A stretch of 64,000 nucleotides of DNA from Ahniella sp. (GTDB taxonomy: Bacteria > Pseudomonadota > Gammaproteobacteria > Xanthomonadales > Ahniellaceae), in NCBI GenBank assembly GCA_016712105.1, contig JADJRU010000027.1, forward strand, positions 1-64,000, given 5' to 3'. The position numbers and the translations under genes were made by a program. The notes under the pieces were generated by a model that was given only the letters and a program-made list of their open reading frames with translations, did no database searches and was not told the origin of the DNA. Shown piece by piece: positions 48,316 to 55,721 of this stretch (the stretch's first letter is position 1; every line of letters begins with the position of its first letter).

Positions 48316-49330
48316 TCCGCTGACGCGCCTGTTTGTGCTGTCGATGGTCGGAGCGTTGGCAACTGTTCTGGGTGCCTGGTGGGTCATCCGTCGCGCAGAA
48401 GGCCTTGGATTGATCGATCTTCCAGGCCAACGGCGGATGCACCAGGTGCCGACGCCGCGAGGCGGGGGCATCGGCATGGTCGCTGCACTGGTGTTGATCC
48501 TTGGTTTGTCGGTCCCCGGGATGTTGCTGCCAGCGACTTTGACATCGGTGTTGGCCGCCTTGATGACGTTCCTCGCCACGGTCGGTTTCTGGGACGATCG
48601 CCGCGGACTGCCGGTGCTGCCTCGTCTGGCCGCACATCTTGGTTGCTCGATGGTCATGGCGGGGGCGTTGTTCGTCTGGGTGCCCGGTGTGCCTCTGTGG
48701 AGTCTCGCAGTGGTGCCGATTCTGTTCGCTGCGTCGATCAATCTGGCGAACTTTCTGGATGGCTTGAACGGTATCCTCAGTATTCAGTTCACCTTCGTGA
48801 TGCTGGCGCTGGTCTTGCTCTTGCCCGCACAATCCAGCCTCTTGCCGATCGCGCTTGCTGCCGGCATCGCAGTCCTGGTTTTCCTGCCCTTCAACTTTCC
48901 CGTCGCGCGTTGTTTCATGGGCGATGCGGCCAGCGGCACGCTTGGATTCTTTCTGGCTGTTGTGCTCGTGCTTGCGGTGCTGAGGGGAGATCTATCGGTG
49001 CCGGCAGCAATCATGTTGCCTTCGGCCTTGTTGTTGGACACCACCCTGACGCTCCTGAGCCGCATCGTGCGCGGCAAGAAGTTCTGGCGGGCGCATCGGG
49101 AACACCTGTATCAGTGGTGGGCCCGCAGTGGCCGCTCCGTGTGGTTCGTCAATGGTGCGTTCCTGTGCTGGAACGTTTTCAGCGCCGTACTGGCCTGGTG
49201 GTTCATTGACCATGAACTTCAACTGGCCCGGCAGTGGCTGGTGATGGCGGTGTTTCTGCTGATCGGCAGCCTGCTCTGGTGGAACATTCGGCACTGGATC
49301 CTTCGACAATTGCGCGAGCGGCCATATTGA
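48308..49330 (+). CDS. WecA/WbpL-type undecaprenyl-phosphate sugar-phosphate transferase
   Basis: Integral membrane glycosyltransferase family 4 protein that starts a lipid-linked glycan such as O-antigen. 340 residues, about ten helices. Family motifs: the early LIDLPGQRRMHQVPTPRGGG (with His-Pro-Arg-Gly), FWDDRRGLPVLPRLAAHL, INLANFLDGLNGILSIQ, ARCFMGDAASGTLGF and the cytoplasmic loop WRAHREHLYQW. WecA and WbpL differ in substrate (GlcNAc or FucNAc/QuiNAc) and this cannot be read here. GTG 48308 overlaps lapB by eight bases. Its last 155 codons are duplicated at 50758-51240. Confidence 0.86.
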   Translation: MTDPLTRLFVLSMVGALATVLGAWWVIRRAEGLGLIDLPGQRRMHQVPTPRGGGIGMVAALVLILGLSVPGMLLPATLTSVLAALMTFLATVGFWDDRRGLPVLPRLAAHLGCSMVMAGALFVWVPGVPLWSLAVVPILFAASINLANFLDGLNGILSIQFTFVMLALVLLLPAQSSLLPIALAAGIAVLVFLPFNFPVARCFMGDAASGTLGFFLAVVLVLAVLRGDLSVPAAIMLPSALLLDTTLTLLSRIVRGKKFWRAHREHLYQWWARSGRSVWFVNGAFLCWNVFSAVLAWWFIDHELQLARQWLVMAVFLLIGSLLWWNIRHWILRQLRERPY

Positions 49331-49344
49331 GTGTTGGTGCGGCC

Positions 49345-49855
49345 ATGGTTCCGTGGGCGTTTCCGACCAGTGCCGGTTTTACGATGCGAGGCGAATACAG
49401 CGTATCGTCGGGCAAACCGAGCTGCATTTCCTCCATGGCAACGGCTGTTGCAGCCGAACGTATTGGCCGTTGTCGCGACGACCGACAACAGGTTTCGACT
49501 TATTGTTGAATCATGAGCAGGGCCACGGCAATTCTGATCACGCGGGCCGTGTCCATGGTTGGAGTCGTTCAGATGAGGTTGCACCCCCGGCGATCGTGGC
49601 GCCTGGTCTCAGGCTCGAGCCAGTGGTGCATTCTGCCGGCGCGCACAGTTCTGCCAGTGTGCCCATTTCACGCAGTCAATGATGTTCGGCTCTTGAGGGC
49701 AAGGAATCCCTGCATCACTCGGAACCACTGACCTATTCAGAGACCCTCGGGGCATCGAACTCAAGTGCATTCCGAGCAGCCACGCTGATGTCTTTTCCCG
49801 TCGATCGAGACGCCCGTGGTCATCGATCGCTCAGCGGGGGAGCTGCCGTCAGGCA
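49345..49855 (+). pseudogene. Decayed copy of the alpha/beta-hydrolase gene at 51259
   Basis: Directly downstream of wecA, the DNA aligns along its length with 51259-51960: shared blocks include GCATTTCCTCCATGGCAACG, CCGAACGTATTGGCC, GGTGCATTCTGCC-type positions matching the GHSFGG region, and GAACTCAAGTGCATTCC matching GAGCTCAAGTGTCGGCC. There are many substitutions and a deletion of about 330 bases in the middle, no usable frame and the GHSFGG codons are lost. This is true decay, not a sequencing fault. Confidence 0.75.
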
Positions 49856-50141
49856 ACACACCATTTCCACTGGTTGCCCGCGAGAAAGAACTCGAATCAT
49901 TATTGTTTACCAGAAATGCCTTGAAGGGCGCTGATTCACGCAGCGCGGTCCCGACGCCACGGACGCCAGCATTCGGGCATATTGGCTATAATGACGCCCA
50001 ATATACGCGTAAGGCCAACAATGCATCCTGCGCGCAAACTCAAGTTGCATTGGGGCGCGAATGCTCAAAATTGATCAGCGCGCCTTGCGTCACGTAGCTC
50101 TGTCTGCTCCACAAGACAACCCAAACACATCGAGAAACGCA
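49856..50141. other. Upstream region of the sorting-signal protein
   Basis: About 290 bases without a gene, flanked by the decayed hydrolase copy. It has lower G+C than its surroundings and the candidate promoter at 49979-50004. Confidence 0.5.
49979..50004 (+). promoter_or_regulatory. Candidate promoter -10 framed by an inverted repeat
   Basis: TATAAT at 49987-49992, a perfect -10 hexamer rare in this G+C-rich sequence, sits inside an inverted repeat ATATTGG (49979-49985) / CCAATAT (49998-50004). A repressor bound there would block the promoter of the gene starting at 50142. No good -35 is seen. Confidence 0.45.
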
Positions 50142-50735
50142 ATGAAGAATGGAAATGGAATCAGGTTTGCCTGGCGTATGCTGTTCACTGGTCTGGCGAT
50201 GTGGTGCCAGACAGCAGCTGCTGACCTCACTTTCCAAGCCTTCAACAATGGTGGCGGCACGACACGATTGGACGTGGTAGCTGCATCGGGCGTCGCGGTT
50301 GACTCGTCAAACAATGCGTACTTTTACGGTTTTGGAAGCGTCGTGCCTTGGGACGCTCAGTTAGATGTCATGGCAAGCTCGGTCTCCGGGACGATTGGCG
50401 GTAGCACACTCGCGCCAAACCAGTTTCTGATCCGCGGTAGTGGATTCGATGGCATCCAAACCGGATTTCAAATCGCGCTGGCTGCCGACGCTGGCTCGCT
50501 TTCGGGCAGTAACGCGTCCATCGTGTTTCCAATTGACCCTGCCAATTTCTCTGTCCCGTACACTCTTAATGTCGCTTTTGGCGCGGGAAGCCTGGGTGTC
50601 ATCACCATTCTGCCGGTCGATCCCAACGTTCCAGTTCCAGGCGCCGTCGCCACACCGGTACCTTTGGGGGGTGCCACTTTGTTGATAGCGCTATTTGCTT
50701 TGTCCGGACTCATCTTCATCCGCAAGCTTTCGTAA
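50142..50735 (+). CDS. Secreted protein with a PEP-CTERM/VPLPA-like C-terminal sorting signal
   Basis: 197 residues: signal peptide (RFAWRMLFTGLAMWCQTAAA), a Gly/Ser/Ala/Asn-rich low-charge body likely of beta strands (NNGGGTTRLDVVAASG), then a proline-rich stretch (PVPGAVATPVPLGG), a hydrophobic helix (ATLLIALFALSGLIFI) and a basic end RKLS. This tripartite end is that of exosortase-processed PEP-CTERM or related VPLPA-type proteins, usually surface proteins linked to exopolysaccharide. No exosortase is in the window. It is lodged between the two copies of the wecA-hydrolase duplication. The body is not recognised. Confidence 0.7.
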   Translation: MKNGNGIRFAWRMLFTGLAMWCQTAAADLTFQAFNNGGGTTRLDVVAASGVAVDSSNNAYFYGFGSVVPWDAQLDVMASSVSGTIGGSTLAPNQFLIRGSGFDGIQTGFQIALAADAGSLSGSNASIVFPIDPANFSVPYTLNVAFGAGSLGVITILPVDPNVPVPGAVATPVPLGGATLLIALFALSGLIFIRKLS

Positions 50736-50757
50736 GGCGGTCGTGGCGGACAAGAAA

Positions 50758-51240
50758 GCCCGGCGATTGCCGAGTTGGCTTTCTTGCCGTTCAATTTTCC
50801 GGCAGCGCGTTGTTTCATGGGCGATGCAGCCAGCGGCACACCAGGATTTCTTCTGGCGGCCTTGCTGGTGTTGGCGGTACTGAAAGCTGAGTTGTCCGTT
50901 TCCGTGGCGTTCGCTTTGCCTTCAGCGTTACGGCTGGATACGACTCTGACGCTCTTGACTCGTATGGTGCGCGGCAAGAACTTCTGGCGAGCGCATCGGG
51001 AACATCTCTATCAATGGTGGACACGCAGTGGTTGCTCGGTCCCGTTCGTCAATGGTGTTTTCTTGTGCTTGAACGCGTGCAGTGCAGTACTCGCCTGGTG
51101 GCTGGTGGACCAAAACCTGAGCATCACCAGGCAGTGCCTGGCGATTGCGGTCTTTCTGCAGATTCGCAGCTTTTTTTGCTGGAACCTGCGGCATTGGATC
51201 CTGCGCCAACTGCGGGAACGCCCGTATCGAGATTCCGGTG
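50758..51240 (+). pseudogene. Truncated duplicate of the wecA-like 3' end
   Basis: Aligns with 48868-49330, keeping LPFNFPAARCFMGDAASGTP, VRGKNFWRAHREHLYQWW and ILRQLRERPY but lacking the first half of the protein, including the Asp motifs for catalysis. It runs on past the old stop for a few codons. An ATG-like start exists inside, but the product would have no active site. Ends just before the intact hydrolase. Confidence 0.8.
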
Positions 51241-51258
51241 AAAGCGACTGGCGACATC

Positions 51259-52127
51259 ATGGTTCCCTGGTCCCATCCGACCAGCGCCGGATTCACGATA
51301 CACGGCGAACATAGTGTGCCGTCCGGAAAGCCGGTGCTGCATTTCCTCCATGGCAACGGCTATTGCGGCCGAACGTATTGGCCCATCTTGCGCCGACTGA
51401 CGGCTGACTTCGATGTCGTGATCAGCGACGCACAGGGCCATGGTGATTCCGACCATGGTGGTCGCTTCCACGGATGGAACCGCTCCGCCGAACTCGCCCT
51501 CGAAGCGTTCGAAGCCCTGGCACCCAAATTCGGCACGGTGCCGCGGTTTGCCGTCGGGCACAGTTTCGGCGGTGTGCTCACCGCGCTGATGCTGGCGCAG
51601 GCACCCGAGCGCTTCACGCGCGCCGTGCTGCTCGATCCTGTGCTGTTTCCACCCATCATGATCGGCGTCATGGCCTTGTCGGATGTAGTCGGCCTCGGTC
51701 GTCGCAACAGCCTTGCGACCAAAGCCCGCAAACGCCGAAGACACTGGCCCGATCGAGCGGAAGCGCGGAGTTACCTCTATCAGCGCGGCATGTTCAAAGG
51801 CTGGTCCGACGAATCCCTCGACGCTTATGTGACCTACGCGCTGAAGGACAGCCCCGATGGGGTGTCGAGCTCAAGTGTCGGCCCAGTCGCGAAGCCGATG
51901 TCTTCGGTTCGTACCCGCGACGACTCTGGTCGTCGATCGCGCGGATTCGTACGCCGGTGAAGGTCGAGTTCGGCGACACCACGTATCCTTTCATCACCCG
52001 CTCGGTGGTTCGCTGGCAGAAGCTCAATCCCCAACTTGTTGCTGAACAAGTGAGGGGAGGGCATTGCTTCATGCAGCAGGATCCTGAAGTCACAGCAGAT
52101 CGAGTTCGGACATTTCTGCTTGGGTAA
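51259..52127 (+). CDS. Alpha/beta-hydrolase (one frameshift)
   Basis: About 289 residues. The oxyanion loop HFLHGNGYCGRTYW, the strand DVVISDAQGHGDSDH, the nucleophile elbow AVGHSFGGVLTAL and the late His in VRGGHCFMQQDP form a complete hydrolase set. A base change near 51861 (in a GGGG run) splits it; the second frame carries RRLWSSIARIRTPVKVEFGD. Substrate unknown; an esterase or C-C hydrolase is possible. It is the intact member of the pair whose other copy is decayed at 49345-49855. Confidence 0.83.
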
Positions 52128-52397
52128 AGTGTTCAAGCGTGTCGCCGGGGCGGGCGTCTACTCGGAACTCGAGGCTCCTCGCTATTGAGCTTGAATGGCG
52201 CATCGGATTCGCAATCGGCCGTGCAAAAAATCGGCGCCATTCTTCTCCCGCTTGCGGGAGAAGATGCCGACAGGCAGATGAGGGGAATCTGGCGACGGCC
52301 TATCCTTCACGCCAATCGTTCTCATCAGGTCCTGCCGACCGCCTCGAACCGCGGGGCAGATAGGTCAGCGTCCGTTGGTGCCTGTGCAGGCGAGTAT
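52128..52397. repeat. Gap with a common intergenic hairpin
   Basis: At about 52240-52285, TTCTCCCGCTTGCGGGAGAA followed by GATGCCGACAGGCAGATGAG, a form of intergenic repeat seen in many proteobacteria. No gene is visible in the rest. Confidence 0.6.
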
Positions 52398-52463
52398 TTG
52401 CAGAATACAAATGTATATGCAGAGTAAAAATCACTTGCAGAATAATCACATCCGTGCAAAATG
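52398..52463 (+). promoter_or_regulatory. Four direct repeats upstream of the AbiEi-like gene
   Basis: TGCAGAATA (52399), TGCAGAGTA (52418), TGCAGAATA (52436) and TGCAAAATG (52455) recur at 18-19 base steps in A+T-rich DNA just before the two-gene toxin-antitoxin candidate. Spacing near two helical turns puts all copies on one face, as expected for co-operative binding by an autoregulating antitoxin. The same DNA is the only A+T-rich stretch here and so should hold the promoter. Confidence 0.6.
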
Positions 52464-52495
52464 ACAGCTGATAACGCCCAGAGCGAGGCACATCA

Positions 52496-53482
52496 ATGGC
52501 TGTCAGCTTGGCAAGGGTATTGCGAAACCTGCGCAATACGCGTGACTTCCGCGCTGAATTGCTCAACATGGCCGCGGTTCTGGCAGGCAATGAGCAGTCC
52601 GCAGTCATCCAGGTGGAAGACCCGGCAATCAGTCGCGAAACCATCCGGGAAGAATGGAGTCGCTTCATGACCGTCATCCGGCCTGCCATCGCGGATCGTT
52701 TGTCCCTTGAACTCGCTGACCGGACGCCATCGCCAGTCGCGAACATGGGTGTTTCCAGAAGAATCGCTGCAAACAAGTCGCAAACCATTTCCCTGGAGCG
52801 CCCCAACTACCGTGCCGAAGTGCTCCGATTGTTGGTCGGCGCACATCTCGCGAACGACGGCATTTGGTCCGTCAAAAATTTGATCAAAAAAATCGGTGCT
52901 TCGCAGACACCCATACGCCAGGCGTTACAAGACTTGAAGCGCTCGGGTGTGCTTCACAACTGGAGCGGCACCCATGTGGACCTGCTACCCGAAAGTCTTA
53001 CTGCAGAGCTGCTTGCGAAACTTCAGGTCATGCCGCAAATGCTCCGCTTCCGATTTGAACGCGGTGCGCAGATCCGCACACCAGTCGAACTGATGGATCG
53101 TGCCTTGCCGTTGTTGGGGCAAAGCGCCAAAGGGGCTTGGGCCAAGATGGCCCTGTCCGGCACCGCGGTTGCTCAGGCGGAGGTGCCATCGCTCGATCTG
53201 TTCGGTGTGCCGCGCGTCGATCTGGTTGCATTCGTTCCGCGCGATGCCAAGACTTTCGATGCCCAAGCCCTGCGCAAACTCAGCGATGGCCTGGAGTACG
53301 AGCCGAACGTCCTGGCCACCGCGCCGGTTGTTGTCACCCTGGTACGCGCCGATGAGCGTGAAATGCGAACCGCTGTCATGGAAGGTGTTCGTTGCGCTCC
53401 ATCCATGGACGTGTTCCTGTCGCTGATCGATATGAACCTTCGCCAGCAAGCCGCAAAATATGCGAAGGCAGTTCGTCCATGA
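52496..53482 (+). CDS. AbiEi-like winged-helix protein (putative antitoxin/regulator)
   Basis: 328 residues. Residues about 100-160 form a winged helix (YRAEVLRLLVGAHLANDG, WSVKNLIKKIGASQTPIRQA, LQDLKRSGVL). The C-terminal half has a conserved-looking alpha/beta domain (GAWAKMALSGTAVAQAEVP, DLFGVPRVDLVAFVP, MEGVRCAPSMDVFLSLIDM). A winged helix plus such a domain next to a nucleotidyltransferase is the plan of type IV AbiEi/AbiEii systems, where AbiEi also represses its own promoter. Two stops TGA TAA lie just upstream in frame, so ATG 52496 is the first start. Its stop overlaps the next start (ATGA). Family membership is inferred. Confidence 0.65.
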   Translation: MAVSLARVLRNLRNTRDFRAELLNMAAVLAGNEQSAVIQVEDPAISRETIREEWSRFMTVIRPAIADRLSLELADRTPSPVANMGVSRRIAANKSQTISLERPNYRAEVLRLLVGAHLANDGIWSVKNLIKKIGASQTPIRQALQDLKRSGVLHNWSGTHVDLLPESLTAELLAKLQVMPQMLRFRFERGAQIRTPVELMDRALPLLGQSAKGAWAKMALSGTAVAQAEVPSLDLFGVPRVDLVAFVPRDAKTFDAQALRKLSDGLEYEPNVLATAPVVVTLVRADEREMRTAVMEGVRCAPSMDVFLSLIDMNLRQQAAKYAKAVRP

Positions 53483-54244
53483 CGTCGCTGCAGTTGCTGG
53501 ATGCCAGATCGCTTCTCGGTCATATCGCTGATCGGGTGCCCGCAGAACTCCGCGACAACGTAGTCGTAGTCGTAGTCGTAGTCGGAAGCATTGCGACAGC
53601 TTGGGCGTTTCGCGACGTTTCAGGTCGAGCCACGGTTTCCACAAAAGACATCGATCTTCTGCTTCGGCCAGCCGTCGAAGCCACCACGACAGCCGAGGCG
53701 TTGGCCGAGCAGTTGCTGCTCCGCAATTGGCGACCGATCTATCCCAATGACCGGCGGCCGGGTGCTGCGGAGACTCCCGACGACGAGTTGCCGGCGCTGC
53801 GGCTCAGTCATCCCGGCGACGGCGAGGGCTGGTTTGTCGCGTTGCTCGGCGCGCCACTGCCGGAACAGGTTGAGCGGCGCGCATGGCGACGCTTTGACAC
53901 GTCGGTCGGCGTCTTTGCGCTTCCATGTTTCCGACACATGTCGGTCGCCATCCACGCGGCTGAGCAGACCGAGTTCGGCATACGCTCGGCACGACCGGCT
54001 CGCATGGCCCTGTCGCATCTGCTGTCACTGGCAAGCGGAGTGGCGCGAGACACTGGACGAACTGCATCCGAAGCTGCAAGCGCAGAAGAAGCAGGATGCC
54101 GCCTTAGGGCTGGCCAGTGTTCGCAACGATCTCCTTGAAGCGCATGCCATTGCAGTCCGCGGTGTGCTTGCCCCACACGGCACAACGTTCGATGCCTGGA
54201 ATCGGGCCTATGCCAGCCTGTCAGAATTGATCGAGGCACTCTGA
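53479..54244 (+). CDS. Nucleotidyltransferase-like protein, AbiEii-type toxin candidate (one frameshift)
   Basis: About 254 residues. VGSIATAWAFRDVSG followed by RATVSTKDIDLLLRP matches the nucleotidyltransferase pattern GSxA...R.T.DID, with the two Asp as metal ligands. Before it a run of eight valines comes from (GTAGTC)x4 at 53560-53583. A base change near 54040 shifts the frame; the end is LDELHPKLQAQKKQDAAL, VLAPHGTTFDAWNRAY to TGA 54244. Helical C-terminal half as in AbiEii/MenA-type enzymes, which can modify tRNA or use GTP. Overlaps the winged-helix gene by four bases. Toxicity is inference. Confidence 0.68.
53560..53583 (+). repeat. Hexanucleotide microsatellite (GTAGTC)x4
   Basis: Four perfect copies inside the nucleotidyltransferase gene, coding Val-Val repeats in the strand leading into the GS motif. 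Change in copy number would keep the frame but alter strand length. Confidence 0.95.
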
Positions 54245-54273
54245 TCGCTTGCCGCTGAGCATTTTGCTGGAAC

Positions 54274-54305
54274 AAAAAAACCGCCCCGGTTCAAAGGGCG
54301 GTTTT
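54274..54305. terminator. Bidirectional terminator
   Basis: ACCGCCC ... GGGCGGT with seven A on the left and TTTT on the right. It can end the plus-strand nucleotidyltransferase transcript and the minus-strand tRNA-Val. Confidence 0.8.
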
Positions 54306-54357
54306 CCATACTTCTTCGATACATGCTCAGGCTGAATCACCTAAGTCTTTGTTTTTA

Positions 54358-54432
54358 TGGTGGGCGGTACAGGATTTGAACCTGTGACCCCTGCCGTGTG
54401 AAAGCAGTGCTCTACCGCTGAGCTAACCGCCC
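54358..54432 (-). tRNA. tRNA-Val (anticodon CAC)
   Basis: Full cloverleaf on the minus strand: acceptor GGGCGGT/ACCGCCC, D-arm GCTC...GAGC, anticodon stem CTGCT/GGCAG with loop TTCACAC (U33 present, anticodon CAC), T-arm ACAGG-TTCAAAT-CCTGT, discriminator A and an encoded CCA at 54358-54360. Reads GUG codons. Confidence 0.95.
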
Positions 54433-54597
54433 ATTGAATGGGTCGAGCATTTTAGTCAGACCGCCCACTGCGGTCAACCGGTCTGAATTTTCGGCAACGT
54501 TCAGCCTCTGGAAAGCAATTGTTGGCCGGCGATTCAGGCATTCGCCCTAAACTTGATCCCGCTGCATGAGCAGTATGCCGGTTCCGCGGGAGTGATC

Positions 54598-55134
54598 ATG
54601 AAAGTTCTGGGTGTGATGATGGGTCTGGTGGTCGCTGCCGTGGCTGCGTTTGCGCCGCCGGTGCAGGCGGGTCGTGATGGCTACATCGTGCGTTGCGAGT
54701 CGGTGGGCTACCGCGACAATTACTGCCCGATCGATACGCGCGGCGGTGTGTACGTGGAACGTAATCTCGGTCGGACCGCCTGTATTGAAGGCGACAACTG
54801 GGGTTATGACCGCAACGGTATCTGGGTGTCCGATGGTTGCCGCGCTGATTTTGCCGTGCCTCAGGGGTACAGCAATGGCCGCGGTTGGGAGTATGGACAG
54901 GGCCGTGGCCGGCCGTATCGCGACGACTACAACCAGCATTCGGGCCGTGGCCAGCGCGTGATTTGTGAGTCGCACCGGGACCGTTACGCATACTGCGGTA
55001 TCGGCGGCATCCGCAATGCCGAACTGGTTCGCCAGTACAGCAGCAGTTCGTGCGTCTATCGCCGCAGCTGGGGCTTTGATCGCGGCGGTGTGTGGGTGTC
55101 GCAGGGCTGCCGCGCCGAATTTCTGGTTTACTGA
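54598..55134 (+). CDS. Secreted DUF3011 protein with two repeats
   Basis: 178 residues, signal peptide (VLGVMMGLVVAAVAAFAPPVQA). Two DUF3011 repeats of about 55 residues, residues about 30-88 (VRCESVGYRDNYCPID, WGYDRNGIWVSDGCRADF) and about 118-178 (ICESHRDRYAYCGIG, WGFDRGGVWVSQGCRAEF), each with four Cys, probably two disulfides. The linker is Gly/Arg/Tyr-rich. DUF3011 proteins are common in Lysobacterales; role unknown. Start chosen at the signal peptide. Confidence 0.87.
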   Translation: MKVLGVMMGLVVAAVAAFAPPVQAGRDGYIVRCESVGYRDNYCPIDTRGGVYVERNLGRTACIEGDNWGYDRNGIWVSDGCRADFAVPQGYSNGRGWEYGQGRGRPYRDDYNQHSGRGQRVICESHRDRYAYCGIGGIRNAELVRQYSSSSCVYRRSWGFDRGGVWVSQGCRAEFLVY

Positions 55135-55150
55135 TCTGCATGTCTTGAAC

Positions 55151-55179
55151 GCCCCGGGCCTGCAAGGGCCCGGGGTTTT
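55151..55179 (+). terminator. Intrinsic terminator of the DUF3011 gene
   Basis: GCCCCGGGCC-TGCAA-GGGCCCGGGG-TTTT, 17 bases after the stop. Confidence 0.85.
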
Positions 55180-55228
55180 GTGCGGAGAGAATCCCGCTTT
55201 TGCTCGACCCTTCTGAAAGGAATCAACC

Positions 55229-55438
55229 ATGGGCAAGTTCTTGCTGTTCCTGATCCTGTTGGTGCTGTGCTGGCCGCTGGCCTTGCTGGCGTTGGTGCTC
55301 TACCCGCTGGTCTGGTTGTTCCTGTTGCCGTTCAAGCTCGTCGGCATCGCCGTGGAAGGCGTGTTCGAATTGCTGCGCGCCATCATCCTGCTGCCGGCGC
55401 GTGTGCTGAGTGGCAAATCGGTGATGACCGGCAAGTAG
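55229..55438 (+). CDS. Small hydrophobic membrane protein
   Basis: 69 residues, mostly two adjoining membrane helices (LLFLILLVLCWPLALLALVL, then WLFLLPFKLVGIAVEGVF) and a short basic end (GKSVMTGK). GAAAGGAA ribosome site before ATG. Not recognised; similar small proteins often sit beside DUF3011 genes only by chance. Confidence 0.65.
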   Translation: MGKFLLFLILLVLCWPLALLALVLYPLVWLFLLPFKLVGIAVEGVFELLRAIILLPARVLSGKSVMTGK

Positions 55439-55489
55439 ACGTTCTGATTTCCCCGATCGGTGTGCGGATTGGCGCACCGATCGGGTTTC

Positions 55490-55634
55490 CGTGTCGCTGC
55501 GCTTCTCGCAATGACAGCCTTGGAACCTCGTGTCGTCATTGCGAGGCCCGCCTGCGGGCCGCGGCAATCTCAGTCTGGCGAACAAGCCTGAGGCAAGCAC
55601 GAGATTGCCGCGTCGCTGCGCTCCTCGCAATGAC
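55490..55634. repeat. Intergenic GCAATGACAG repeat element
   Basis: Units TCGCTGCGCTTCTCGCAATG and TCGCTGCGCTCCTCGCAATG flank an inverted segment GTCATTGCGAGGCCCGCC, with CGGCAATCTC / GAGATTGCCG as inner arms. This is a palindromic dispersed repeat widely seen in Xanthomonadales-like genomes. Confidence 0.75.
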
Positions 55635-55721
55635 AGCTGAAGAGCGCGGAGTCGTCAGTGCGAGGTCCGCGTGCGGTTCAGGCGTTATCCTGCGTTTGGT
55701 TGTTCAGGCAGGAGCATTCCC

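Noticed and set aside
52398..52463. Direct repeats as a possible CRISPR remnant
   Set aside because: Only four 9-base units at 18-19 base steps; CRISPR repeats are longer and have spacers of about 30 bases; no cas genes.
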